A DNA stretch of 64,000 nucleotides from Nitratireductor sp. XY-223 (GTDB taxonomy: Bacteria > Pseudomonadota > Alphaproteobacteria > Rhizobiales > Rhizobiaceae). Shown here piece after piece: positions 28,201 through 36,285 of this stretch. The notes below the pieces were generated by a model. The model saw nothing but the letters and a program-made list of their open reading frames with translations. It did not search any database and was not told the DNA's origin. Where the stretch lies: positions 271,011-335,010 of the forward strand of contig NZ_SPNT01000006.1 of NCBI RefSeq assembly GCF_004959855.1, given 5' to 3'. How positions within the stretch are numbered: the first letter of the stretch is position 1; each line of letters opens with the position of its first letter. The translations under genes and the position numbers were made by a program.

Positions 28201-29172
28201 TTGGCGCATATCATTCATCGAAAAGACTGGGCAATCAGCGAAAGCCTTGCCACGCCCGAAGAGGTGTTTTTAAGCCGGCGGCAGCTCGTCAAGGGCTTCG
28301 GCATGGCCGGCCTCGGACTTGCGGCGGCAGCGGCGCTGCGGCCCGGCCGGGGTTTGGCGGCGGCGGATCCGACCGCTAATCTTTATCCGGCCGAACGCAA
28401 CGAGGCCTACACGATCGACCGGGAACTGACGCCGGAAGACGTCAATTCCATGTACAACAATTTTTACGAATTCGGATCGCACAAGCAGATCTGGAGGGCC
28501 GCCCAGGCGCTGAAAACCAGCCCGTGGGACATGGAAATCGACGGGCTTGTCGAGCAACCGATGACCATCGGCTTCGAGGACCTGGTGCGCAAGATACCGC
28601 TCGAGGAAAGGCTGTACCGGCACCGCTGCGTCGAGGCGTGGTCGATGACAGTGCCGTGGACCGGATTTGCGCTGGCCGACCTCGTTGCGCTCGCCAAACC
28701 CCTGTCGTCGGCCAAATATGTGCGGTTCGAGACTTTCCTCGATCCGGGCGTCGCGACCGGCCAGAAACAGCGCTGGTATCCGTGGCCCTATGTCGAGGGC
28801 GTGACGATCGAGGAAGCGGGCAACGACCTGGCGTTCCTGGTAACCGGTGCATACGGCAAGCCGCTGGCCAAACAGTTCGGCGCGCCGATCCGTCTCGCGC
28901 TGCCTTGGAAATACGGTTTCAAGTCGATCAAATCCATCAAACGCATCACCTTCACCGACACACGCCCGGTCAGTTTCTGGGAAGAAGTCGGACCCGCGGA
29001 GTACGGGTTCTGGGCGAATGTCAATCCAGGTGTGCCGCACCCGCGCTGGAGCCAGAAGCAGGAGCGCGTCCTGCACACGGGGCTTTATGTCCAGACGCAG
29101 ATGTTCAACGGCTACGGCGACCAGGTCGCGCATCTTTATAAGGACCTGAAGGGCGAGAAGCTCTACATGTAA
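28201..29172 (+). CDS. msrP: Periplasmic protein-methionine-sulfoxide reductase, catalytic subunit MsrP (YedY)
   Basis: Encodes 323 residues. I place the start at the TTG at 28201 because GGAGG lies seven bases before it; a GTG at 28159 adds 14 unlikely residues. A Tat signal SRRQLVKGFGMAGLG sits at residues 25-39. The molybdopterin domain carries the Mo-ligand Cys in YRHRCVEAWSMTVPW, and WPYVEG and KYGFKSIK complete the family pattern. MsrP repairs oxidised Met in periplasmic proteins using electrons from the haem protein MsrQ; no msrQ is adjacent. Its stop codon overlaps the terminator of the antisense sRNA. Confidence 0.93.
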   Translation: MAHIIHRKDWAISESLATPEEVFLSRRQLVKGFGMAGLGLAAAAALRPGRGLAAADPTANLYPAERNEAYTIDRELTPEDVNSMYNNFYEFGSHKQIWRAAQALKTSPWDMEIDGLVEQPMTIGFEDLVRKIPLEERLYRHRCVEAWSMTVPWTGFALADLVALAKPLSSAKYVRFETFLDPGVATGQKQRWYPWPYVEGVTIEEAGNDLAFLVTGAYGKPLAKQFGAPIRLALPWKYGFKSIKSIKRITFTDTRPVSFWEEVGPAEYGFWANVNPGVPHPRWSQKQERVLHTGLYVQTQMFNGYGDQVAHLYKDLKGEKLYM

Positions 29173-29206
29173 AAAAAACGGGCCTCGAGATTGCTCTCAG
29201 GCCCGT
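29171..29206 (-). terminator. Rho-independent terminator of the candidate sRNA
   Basis: The inverted sequence from 29179 to 29206 forms an 11-bp GC-rich stem in two blocks with a GCAA loop; the minus-strand 3' side is eight consecutive T (29171-29178). On the plus strand no U-run follows, so it does not serve msrP. Confidence 0.85.
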
Positions 29207-29299
29207 AGAATCGGAAGGTTTAAAAACGAAACCTCCAGAGGGGAACACAGCCGGCGAAGATGGTACTGGGAGGAATAGTCCATCCGTGCTCGCCGGCTC
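29171..29299 (-). ncRNA. Candidate trans-acting sRNA, AbcR (alpha-r15)-like
   Basis: On the minus strand, a promoter-like TTGCAA (29328-29333)/CATATC (29305-29310) with 17-base spacing precedes about 125 bases ending in a strong terminator. Three hairpins can be drawn. The first has a perfect 8-bp stem GCCGGCGA/TCGCCGGC, an inner GATGG/CCATC stem, and a loop exposing TTCCTCCCAGT. The second is GGAGGTTT pairing with AAACCTTCC. The third is CGGGCCT-GAGA-GCAA-TCTC-G-AGGCCCG followed by eight U. An unpaired CCTCCC in the first loop and this three-hairpin layout match Hfq-dependent rhizobial AbcR sRNAs. No protein-coding frame is supported. Family membership is from memory of the motif, not alignment. 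Confidence 0.65.
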
Positions 29300-29431
29300 C
29301 TGCTGATATGTTTACTTAACGTGCGAATTGCAAGGCAGAGCTGTGCATGGCAGCTATGCAATTTCTGCAAGGCTGCGCAAACGCCCGGATTCAAGGCCTT
29401 TCACGGATGAGGGCGCGTGGTTTGAATTTTC

Positions 29432-30826
29432 CTAAGCAAGCGTCCAGACCGTGATATTCCGATCCAGACCGCGGATTTCCACGTCGTTGTGGGGCACCAG
29501 GCCGGACACCGCCTGATCTTCGCCGTCGACCTCGCTTCGCACGCGTTCGAGCAGTTCGTCGGTGGCGGCGAGCCTGACCGACAGTCCGCGCGTCAGCGCC
29601 TCGACGCGGCTGGCCACGTTGACCGTGTTCCCAATCACGGCGAATTCGAGGCGGTTCGCGCCGATGTCCCCGAGAACCGCCGGTCCGTAATGGAGCCCGA
29701 AGCTGGCCCGGATCGGCTGCTCGCCGGCGTTCTCGCGCGCCTTGTTCCATTCGGCAACCGAGGCGATCATGGCGCGCGCGCAGCGCAGCGCGTTGAACGC
29801 GTCCCGGTCGCTTGCAAAGGGCGTTCCGAATGTCGCCATCAGCCCGTCGCCGAGATATTTGTCGAGTGTGCCGTTGTGGCGGAACACCTCCTGCTCCATG
29901 CGCTGGTGGAACTGGCGCAGGGTCACGATGACTTCCTCGGAACTCCTGTCGGCGGCATAGGTCGTGAAGCCGACGATGTCGACGAAGAGGACGGCCACGT
30001 CCTGCGTTCGGATCTGTTTGAGCGGTTCGTCGTTGTTTGACAGTTCCTCGACCACATTGGGCGAGAAATAGCGGGCCAGATTGGCCCGCTCGCGCTCGAG
30101 TGCCGCGTGGCCCATCAAAAGGTCCCCGTAACGGCGCACGACAAGGGACAAGGTGATCGCGACGATCATGAACACGACGACTTCCTGAAGCCTGATATAG
30201 GCCAGAAAGTTGTTCGGGTTGAGGAACGACGCCAGTTCGAGGTCCGGCTGAAATGCCGCGATGGCCGCTTCTGTCAGGGCAATGTTATCGCTTGAGACGA
30301 ACCAGGCGATTGCGAACGCAAGAAGCCACAGAGCCACGGTCAGGGTCCCCATCCAGCGCACGGTCCGCCAGGAATAGGCGAGCGCTCCGCCCGCGAGCAG
30401 GACATAAAAATACAGAAATCCCTCGAAGCGATACTGCATTGCCAGCGGCCATTCGTTGTCGGAAAACGGATTCGGTACGACAAACACAATCGTCATCAAG
30501 GCCAGGTCGCAGAAAATCAGAAGCAGTTCCGCGCCCGAACGGCCGACCCGGGCAACGCGAAGGTGCACCCACCCGATCAGGCTGAAGACGACCAGGAAGG
30601 CGCCGTAGTACAAAACCTCAAGATCGAAATTGATGAAGGGAAGCATGATGGCGATCGCCGCCATGGCGATCCAACGCGCCCTGACGGCGAGCTCGACGCC
30701 CTCGCGCTTGTGACGCTCAAGCGCGGCTTCGGCGAATTTGTTGGCGGCGTCATTTGTGTCCGGTGTCTCGTCCGTCGACCCGGATGCCGTCCCGCCGGGG
30801 ACAGGTGCTGCGAGGCTGTTTGTCAA
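29432..30826 (-). CDS. Class III adenylate/guanylate cyclase with N-terminal membrane domain
   Basis: Encodes 464 residues from a TTG at 30826 that has GGAG seven bases upstream; the frame stays open to 31576 but that part runs out-of-frame through the upstream permease gene. Six hydrophobic segments lie between about residues 50 and 232. The cyclase domain follows: metal Asp283 in FVDIVGFT, K323 and D327 in LDKYLGDGLM, and VIGNTVNVASRVEAL with R407 for the transition state. It should make cAMP (or cGMP) in response to an unknown membrane signal. It follows the ABC permease by 98 bases. Confidence 0.87.
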   Translation of the reverse strand: MTNSLAAPVPGGTASGSTDETPDTNDAANKFAEAALERHKREGVELAVRARWIAMAAIAIMLPFINFDLEVLYYGAFLVVFSLIGWVHLRVARVGRSGAELLLIFCDLALMTIVFVVPNPFSDNEWPLAMQYRFEGFLYFYVLLAGGALAYSWRTVRWMGTLTVALWLLAFAIAWFVSSDNIALTEAAIAAFQPDLELASFLNPNNFLAYIRLQEVVVFMIVAITLSLVVRRYGDLLMGHAALERERANLARYFSPNVVEELSNNDEPLKQIRTQDVAVLFVDIVGFTTYAADRSSEEVIVTLRQFHQRMEQEVFRHNGTLDKYLGDGLMATFGTPFASDRDAFNALRCARAMIASVAEWNKARENAGEQPIRASFGLHYGPAVLGDIGANRLEFAVIGNTVNVASRVEALTRGLSVRLAATDELLERVRSEVDGEDQAVSGLVPHNDVEIRGLDRNITVWTLA

Positions 30827-30924
30827 TATCAGACTCCATGGAAAACGGAACTGATTTCGAAGATAACCGCGCCGCGACGCTATAGGAACCGGGCGCGGCG
30901 CGGCCCATGTGAGCAAGCCCGCGT

Positions 30925-31932
30925 CTAACGCGGCCTTTCCGTCATCAGCAAGGCGAACACGAACACAGCACCCAGCGATGTGGTGATGACGCCGACCGGC
31001 AGTTCCTGAGGGGCGAGCAGCACCCGCGCCAGCAGATCGGAGGCGGTCAGAAGCGCGCCGCCGATAATGGCCGCGACAACCGACAGGCGCAGGTGCAGTG
31101 CACCGACCAGCGCCCTTGCAATATGCGGCACCATCAGGCCGATAAAGCCGATCACACCGGAAACGGAAACGAAAATGGCGGTTGCGAAGGCGGCGGCAAT
31201 GAACGCATTGCGCCGCAATGCGGAAACCGGGACGCCAAGGCTGTTGGCGGTCGCGTCGCCGGCCAGAAGCGCATCGAGTTTTCGATGCGACAAAATGGTG
31301 AATGCGACGATTGCCGCGGCGCCCAGAAGCACAAGGGGCAGGGTGCTCCAGCGCGCCAGGCCGAGACCGCCCAGCATCCAGAATATGACCGAATGGGCGG
31401 CCCGCTGATCTCCCGAGAAAACAAGAAAATTCGTCAGCGCCGAGAACAGGAACGAAACGGCAAGCCCGGCCAGGATGAGCTTTTCCGGCGCCGATGTGCG
31501 CAGGCGCGCGACAAGTCCGAGCACAATGGCCGTCGCCAGCATGCCGCCGCTGAAGGCCGCAAGCGGCAATGTCCAAAAGCCGAGCACGTCGCCGGTAACG
31601 GTTATGACGAAGACGGCGCCGGTCGCGGCGCCCGAGGAAAGGCCGAACAGAAACGGGTCGGCCAGGTCATTGCGCGTTGCGGTTTGCAAAACGACCCCGA
31701 CGACGCCGAGCCCGGCACCGATCAAAAGCGAAAACAGCGCGCGCGGCAGCCGCAAGTCGAAGACAATGCGATCCATCGCGGACGGTTCGCCGTCAAGCAG
31801 GCCGAAGCCGCGAAGGATCGAGCGCGAGACTTCCGGTAAGGAGATGTCGGCCGAACCGTAGGCGACAGACAAAAGAAGCAGGGCGATCTGTACGATCGCC
31901 CCGATCAGAATGCAGAGCGCGAAGCGGTTCAC
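30925..31932 (-). CDS. btuC: FecCD/BtuC-family ABC transporter permease
   Basis: Encodes 335 residues with about nine to ten hydrophobic helices. GAGLGVVGVVLQTATRNDLADPFLFGLSSGA is recognisable as the family's N-terminal signature region in shorter blocks (GLGVVGVVLQ, NDLADPFLFG). VSGVIGFIGLMVPHIAR is the cytoplasmic coupling helix. FecCD permeases import cobalamin, haem or siderophores; the cobalamin riboswitch upstream argues for corrinoid. Stop and start adjoin the binding-protein gene by one base. Confidence 0.87.
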   Translation of the reverse strand: MNRFALCILIGAIVQIALLLLSVAYGSADISLPEVSRSILRGFGLLDGEPSAMDRIVFDLRLPRALFSLLIGAGLGVVGVVLQTATRNDLADPFLFGLSSGAATGAVFVITVTGDVLGFWTLPLAAFSGGMLATAIVLGLVARLRTSAPEKLILAGLAVSFLFSALTNFLVFSGDQRAAHSVIFWMLGGLGLARWSTLPLVLLGAAAIVAFTILSHRKLDALLAGDATANSLGVPVSALRRNAFIAAAFATAIFVSVSGVIGFIGLMVPHIARALVGALHLRLSVVAAIIGGALLTASDLLARVLLAPQELPVGVITTSLGAVFVFALLMTERPR

Positions 31933-31933
31933 C

Positions 31934-32881
31934 TCAGAACCGCTCGGGATGCAGGGCTTCGGCTATCTTGCGTATTGCGGCGATGTTTGCCGGTCCCGGG
32001 GTCAGTTCCTCGTAGCGCAGCCCGATCCAGCGGCCGTTCTTGACCGCTTGCGTCTGAGACATGACCGGATGGGCCTGGAGAAAGGCGAAGGTATCGGCCG
32101 CGCCGTTGCCGGTCTGATAGTCCAGCAGGATCAGGAATTCGGGATCGGCCGCCGCAACGGCCTCCCACGACGAGCGGCCCCAGCTCGTGTCCATGTCGTG
32201 GGTGACGTTTTTGCCGCCGGCCGCCGCGATCATCGCATCGGGGATGGCAAAGCGGCCGGCCGTGAACGGCGCGTCCGCCGGACCGTCGAGAAGAAATACG
32301 CGCTTGCCGCCGGCTTTGCCGACCGTGGTCTTTATGTCGGAAAGCTCCTGCCGCCAATCAGATACCAGCTTCTTCGCCCGATCTTCGACATGCATGATGC
32401 GTCCGAGGCGCAACATGTCCCCGAAAAGGAGTTCCATGCTGGCTTCCGGGCGGTTCTTGTCGAGGTGGACGCAGCTCTCGGTCAGCACCAGCGTCTTGAT
32501 CCCGAAAGGCGCCAGCGTGTCGGGCGTCACCTCGCCGCCCGGTTTCATGCCGTAATACCAGCCGGCGAAGAACAGGTCGGGATCGGCCGAGACAAGATTC
32601 TCCACCGTCGGATACTTCGGAGCGAGCTCCGGAATGTCGCCGCGCAGGTCGTCAAAATCCGGGCTCGTCTTGTACCAGCCGGTAATGCCCGTCAGGCCGA
32701 CGATACGATCCTGCAGCCCGAGCGCAAAGGCCATGTCGGTCATGTTCATATCGTGCACGACGATCCTCTCGGGTGTCGTCTCGAAAGTGAGCGAAGCACC
32801 GCAGTTCTCGACGGTGACCGGATCTGCCATCGCGGGCAGGGCGATGCACAGCGCGGCACACGAAAGAATGACTGACTTCAT
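31934..32881 (-). CDS. btuF: BtuF/FecB-type periplasmic substrate-binding protein
   Basis: Encodes 315 residues with a signal peptide (MKSVILSCAALCIALPAMA). The class III binding-protein fold is indicated by PERIVVHDMNMTDMAFALGLQDRIVGLTG, read as an early beta-strand and helix, and by PTVENLVSADPDLFFAGW. The conserved Glu residues that usually contact the permease arginines are present in both lobes. It is cotranscribed with the ATPase upstream and permease downstream. The ligand is inferred from the riboswitch; cobalt-containing corrinoid is most likely. Confidence 0.85.
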   Translation of the reverse strand: MKSVILSCAALCIALPAMADPVTVENCGASLTFETTPERIVVHDMNMTDMAFALGLQDRIVGLTGITGWYKTSPDFDDLRGDIPELAPKYPTVENLVSADPDLFFAGWYYGMKPGGEVTPDTLAPFGIKTLVLTESCVHLDKNRPEASMELLFGDMLRLGRIMHVEDRAKKLVSDWRQELSDIKTTVGKAGGKRVFLLDGPADAPFTAGRFAIPDAMIAAAGGKNVTHDMDTSWGRSSWEAVAAADPEFLILLDYQTGNGAADTFAFLQAHPVMSQTQAVKNGRWIGLRYEELTPGPANIAAIRKIAEALHPERF

Positions 32882-32897
32882 ATAGTTTTCCTCTGGT

Positions 32898-33695
32898 TCA
32901 GTGGTTTGCGTTTCGAGAGATCGGGATATCGACGACCGACAATGTCCGTGCCTCGCTCGGATGCCGCACGCGGATGAGGTCCACCGCGAACACGTCCCGT
33001 ATCAGGGACGGCGTCAGCACGTCCTGCGCCGGTCCGAATGCCCGCAAACGGGCCTGTTCGAGGACGGCAACCTGGGTGGCGAATTCCGGAATCAGGGCGA
33101 TCTCGTGGACGATCAGCACGACCGTGATGCCGAGCCCCACGATCAGCGACAGGATTTTGCCCTTGGCATCGGGATCGAGGTGGTTGGTGGGTTCATCCAG
33201 GAACAGCAGCTTGGGATCTTGCGCGATCGCACGCGCAATATGGGCCCTTTGCCTTTCGCCGCCCGAAAGACGGCCGAGCGGTGCGTCCCGGAACCGCTCA
33301 AGTTGCGTCGCCTGCAGGGCTTTCGTTACGGCGGCGCGGTGGTCCTTTTCCGGCAGTTCGCTGCGCAGGGGCAGGCGGCCCAGCGCCACATAGTCTTCGA
33401 GCCGCAGCCTGCCGTCGGGACTTTCGAGCTGACCGACGAACGCAATGTCTTTGGCGCGTTCGCGCGGCCGCATCTTCGACAGATCGCTGCCGTTGAGCCG
33501 AACCTGACCGGGCGCGAGTTCACCAAGGCCCGAGATCAGCTGCAGCAGCGTGGATTTGCCGGCGCCGTTCGGGCCGGCGATCGCCAGGATGCTTCCGCGC
33601 GGCACGGCGAAGGAAACATCGTCGATCAGCAGGTCGCCATTGCGTGCGCTGTGGCAAAGGTTCGACACCTCCAGCACGGGAACCGCGGCATGCAT
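32898..33695 (-). CDS. btuD: ABC transporter ATP-binding protein, BtuD/FecE-type
   Basis: Encodes 265 residues. Walker A is AGPNGAGKSTLLQ, the signature is LSGGERQRAHIARAIAQ, Walker B is LLFLDEPTNHLDP, and the switch His lies in VLIVHEIALI. The start ATG overlaps the stop of a 29-residue ORF (TGATG), so it may be translationally coupled to that ORF rather than to its own ribosome site. It is the first large cistron after the cobalamin riboswitch. Confidence 0.88.
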   Translation of the reverse strand: MHAAVPVLEVSNLCHSARNGDLLIDDVSFAVPRGSILAIAGPNGAGKSTLLQLISGLGELAPGQVRLNGSDLSKMRPRERAKDIAFVGQLESPDGRLRLEDYVALGRLPLRSELPEKDHRAAVTKALQATQLERFRDAPLGRLSGGERQRAHIARAIAQDPKLLFLDEPTNHLDPDAKGKILSLIVGLGITVVLIVHEIALIPEFATQVAVLEQARLRAFGPAQDVLTPSLIRDVFAVDLIRVRHPSEARTLSVVDIPISRNANH

Positions 33696-33784
33696 CAGGC
33701 GACTGCCAACGGCAGGCGGCCGGGACCGGTAAATGAGATGAGCCCGTCTTCAGGGTGTCGCGTAAAGTCGCAAGATACTGCCAT
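33695..33784 (-). CDS. Small ORF (29 aa) coupled to btuD
   Basis: Encodes MAVSCDFTRHPEDG followed by LISFTGPGRLPLAVA, 29 residues. It has GGAGG six bases upstream and its TGA overlaps the btuD ATG as TGATG, a classical re-initiation arrangement. Its start region CGGACGGAGGC-nn-CGATG is repeated almost exactly in front of the next small ORF. It may be a real leader peptide or a translational coupling device. No family recognised. Confidence 0.45.
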   Translation of the reverse strand: MAVSCDFTRHPEDGLISFTGPGRLPLAVA

Positions 33785-33854
33785 CGCTGCCTCCGTCCGA
33801 GCCGGATAACGGAAAGCAGGTGTTCGTTCTGTTGATCACGAATTGACGTGTCAT
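33750..33854 (-). CDS. Small ORF (34 aa) directly after the riboswitch
   Basis: Encodes 34 residues beginning MTRQFVINRTNTCFPL and rich in Gly/Ser/Asp in its second half. GGAGG lies six bases before the ATG. It is the first initiation site after the cobalamin aptamer, and a CCGGG/CCCGG hairpin sits between aptamer and ribosome site as a possible expression platform. It overlaps the following small ORF in another frame. Coding status needs ribosome profiling or comparative support. Confidence 0.4.
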   Translation of the reverse strand: MTRQFVINRTNTCFPLSGSDGGSDGSILRLYATP

Positions 33855-33869
33855 CGAAGCCTCCGTCCG
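33782..33869 (-). repeat. Duplicated ribosome-binding/start module
   Basis: The 18-base strings at 33852-33869 and 33782-33799 (minus strand, reading CGGACGGAGGC, two variable bases, CGATG) match at 16 of 18 positions and each ends in an ATG. They are 70 bases apart and serve the two small ORFs. Confidence 0.7.
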
Positions 33870-33899
33870 GGGCACCCCGCCCGGCTTGGTTGATCTCGT

Positions 33900-34062
33900 G
33901 ATGGCAGGTTTCCTGACTTGCGGGTCTCTGCTCGGCTGTCCTTCCCGGCTATTGCCAGTGGCTTGTCAGCGTCGCTCTCCGCCTACAGTTGCGGGGGCAG
34001 TCACGGAATTGGCGCCTGATGGCTACACCTGACCGTGTTCCCTTTTACATTCCGGCGACACG
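33900..34062 (-). promoter_or_regulatory. Cobalamin riboswitch
   Basis: The minus strand contains, in order, AAAAGGGAAC, a GGTG element, the B12 box ACTGCCCCCGCAACTGTA (about 33983-34001), GCGG, AAGCCACTGG, GGGAAGG, and CCGCAAGTCAGGAAACCTGCC at the 3' end. The last string is 21 bases in nature; its key blocks are GTCAGGA and ACCTGCC, forming the closing stem. This is the full class I cobalamin aptamer. Adenosyl- or methylcobalamin binding would repress translation of the downstream transporter. Confidence 0.93.
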
Positions 34063-34191
34063 CATGTGTCCCCGGAAACCATCGCGATTCATCTAGCAAC
34101 AGTCTCGTTGCTTCGCAATTGATATTTGTGCGGATGGAAATTCTGCCCGTTGCAGGGCGTTATTGCTACTTGCCGCCGGGACGCGCGGGCC
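34063..34191. other. Intergenic region between riboswitch and lsrB
   Basis: It holds an AGCAAC/GTTGCT hairpin at 34095-34112 beyond the end of lsrB and the probable promoter of the riboswitch transcript. No gene is seen. Confidence 0.45.
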
Positions 34192-35088
34192 TCAGTACTT
34201 CCAGTTGCGCGCCTTGGAGATAAGGAAATCGCGGAAGGCCCTGAGCTTGGCCGAGCCGCGCAGCTCCTCCGGGTAGCAGAAGAACCCGGAGAAGGAGGGC
34301 ACGTCCGAATCAATGTCGAGCTGCACAAGGCCGGCATCGTGGCCGACCATGTAGTCGGGCAGCATGGCAATGCCGATGCCGAGCTGTGCCGCCCGCTTGA
34401 TCGACGGCATGTTGTTGATCTGCAGATGCGGCGATCGCGGATTGCTCGCCGGCCGGCCGGCCACTTCCAGCCAGTTGACGTCGAGCAGGTAATTCGGCGC
34501 GGGCTCGCCGAAGGTGATGATGCGGTGGGTGTCGAAGTCGCTCACGTGCTCGGGCTTGCCATAGCGGTTGAGATAGGCGGGCGATGCGTAGACATGCATG
34601 TGCACGGTGAACAGCTTGCGCTGGATGAGGTCCGGCTGCTGCGGCTGGCGCAGGCGGATGGCGCAGTCGGCGTGCCGCATGCTGACATCGAGTTCCTCGT
34701 TGTCGAGAAGCAGCTGCACCTCGATATCCGGGTACAGCTCCATGAACTCCTGCATGCGGTCGGTCAGCCAGCCGGAGCCGAGACCCACTGTCGTCGTGAC
34801 CCGCAACTTGCCACTTGGATTTTCAGTCGTTTCGGAGAGCCGCACGCGCACGGCTTCGAGCTTGAGCAGCACGTCATGCGCGGTGCGGTAAAGCAGTTCG
34901 CCCTGTTCAGTGAGGATCAGGCCGCGGGCGTGACGGTGGAAAAGCGGAACGCCGATATCCTGCTCCAGCGCGCTGACCTGGCGGGAGATCGCGGACTGGG
35001 ACAGATGCAGCTTTTCGGCCGCGTGCGTAAAGGACCCGGCCTCGGCGGCGGCGTGAAAAATGCGCAGTTTATCCCAATCGAGCGGCAT
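34192..35088 (-). CDS. lsrB: LysR-type regulator LsrB/VtlR
   Basis: Encodes 298 residues. The N-terminus MPLDWDKLRIFHAAAEAGSF, the helix-turn-helix HLSQSAISRQVSALEQDIGV and effector-domain blocks (DNEELDVSMRHADCAIRLRQ, FGEPAPNYLLDVNWLE) are very close to Sinorhizobium LsrB and Brucella VtlR. LsrB is a redox-responsive regulator of antioxidant, LPS and small-RNA genes. Cys142 sits in the HADCAIRL motif. It lies 27 bases after trxB, the order seen in S. meliloti. Confidence 0.9.
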   Translation of the reverse strand: MPLDWDKLRIFHAAAEAGSFTHAAEKLHLSQSAISRQVSALEQDIGVPLFHRHARGLILTEQGELLYRTAHDVLLKLEAVRVRLSETTENPSGKLRVTTTVGLGSGWLTDRMQEFMELYPDIEVQLLLDNEELDVSMRHADCAIRLRQPQQPDLIQRKLFTVHMHVYASPAYLNRYGKPEHVSDFDTHRIITFGEPAPNYLLDVNWLEVAGRPASNPRSPHLQINNMPSIKRAAQLGIGIAMLPDYMVGHDAGLVQLDIDSDVPSFSGFFCYPEELRGSAKLRAFRDFLISKARNWKY

Positions 35089-35115
35089 GTCGGTGTTCCC
35101 CTCGCAACGGTCCCG

Positions 35116-36081
35116 TTATTCCGCGGCGTCGGCCATCGGTTCAAGTTCCGCCAGGAACTTCTCGGCCTCGAGCGCCGCCATGCATCCCATTCCGGCGGCG
35201 GTCACCGCCTGGCGGTAGATGTCGTCGGTGACGTCGCCGGCGGCGTATACGCCATCGACATCCGTCGCCGTCGAATCGGACGCCGTCCACAGATAGCCGT
35301 TGGACTTCTGCTTGAGCTTGCCTTCAAACAGGGAAACGGACGGCGCGTGTCCGATTGCTATGAACACGCCGTCGGTCGCGTGTTCGGTGATCTCGCCGGT
35401 CTTGACGTTCTTGAGCCGCACCCCGGTCACCGAAGGCGGCGTCGTGGTCTCGCCGGTGATTTCCTCGAGCTGGCTGTCCCAGACGATGTCGATGTTTTCC
35501 TTGGCCATCAGCCGTTTCTGCAGGATCTTCTCGGCCCGCAATTCGTCGCGGCGGTGCACCAGCGTGACCCGTTCGGCAAGGTTGGACAGGTACAGCGCTT
35601 CCTCGACGGCGGTGTTTCCGCCGCCGATGACCACAACCTTCTTGTTGCGATAGAAGAAGCCGTCGCAGGTGGCGCAGGCCGAGACACCGAAGCCCATGAA
35701 GGTCTGCTCCGATTCGATGCCCAGCCACTTGGCCTGTGCGCCGGTGGCGATGATTAAAGAATCACAGGTGTATTCCTGGCCTGAATCGGTCTTGATATGG
35801 AACGGGCGAACGTCGAGATTCACCTCCGTCACCAGATCGTTGACGATATCGGCGCCGACATTTTCCGCCTGTTTGAGCATCTGCTCCATCATCCACGGAC
35901 CCTGCACGGTCTCGGCGTAGCCCGGATAGTTCTCGACATCCGTCGTGATCGTGAGCTGGCCGCCCTGTTCCAGACCGGCGATCAGCACCGGTTCGAGCAT
36001 GGCGCGCGCCGCGTAGATGGCCGCTGTGTATCCGGCAGGTCCCGAGCCGATGATCAGGACACGTGCATGGCGAATCGTCAT
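35116..36081 (-). CDS. trxB: Thioredoxin-disulfide reductase
   Basis: Encodes 321 residues. The FAD-binding loop GSGPAGYTAAIYAARA is at residues 12-27, the redox-active CATC is C136/C139 (SACATCDGFFYR), the NADPH motif is GGGNTAVEEALYLS and the C-terminal FAD motif is YAAGDVTDD. It reduces thioredoxin with NADPH. It precedes lsrB and is divergent from an Lrp-family gene. Confidence 0.97.
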   Translation of the reverse strand: MTIRHARVLIIGSGPAGYTAAIYAARAMLEPVLIAGLEQGGQLTITTDVENYPGYAETVQGPWMMEQMLKQAENVGADIVNDLVTEVNLDVRPFHIKTDSGQEYTCDSLIIATGAQAKWLGIESEQTFMGFGVSACATCDGFFYRNKKVVVIGGGNTAVEEALYLSNLAERVTLVHRRDELRAEKILQKRLMAKENIDIVWDSQLEEITGETTTPPSVTGVRLKNVKTGEITEHATDGVFIAIGHAPSVSLFEGKLKQKSNGYLWTASDSTATDVDGVYAAGDVTDDIYRQAVTAAGMGCMAALEAEKFLAELEPMADAAE

Positions 36082-36285
36082 AGTCGGTTTTCCCTGTTGC
36101 TCCTGTCGTGTCGGCCTAGATAGGCGTTCGGATACCCGATGCGCAAGGGCCGCAGTGTCGTTTGCCGAATGTACGAATTCGGGTACCGGCGTTTCAAGGG
36201 GACGGCGCGGCTTTCACACAGCTGTCATTTTCGGTGACGCACCGTGAAGCGGGGGCGCTCCTGCGTTCCCGTTTACGAAATATTC

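Noticed and set aside
29179..29206. Terminator for msrP
   Set aside because: No U-run follows on the plus strand; the T-run is on the minus strand, so it ends the sRNA instead.
30827..31576. 250-codon N-terminal extension of the cyclase ORF
   Set aside because: It reads through the btuC-like permease gene on the same strand in another frame; codon pattern and family fit support the permease.
34063..34191. A second AbcR-like sRNA next to lsrB
   Set aside because: No CCTCCC loop or terminator is present in this gap.
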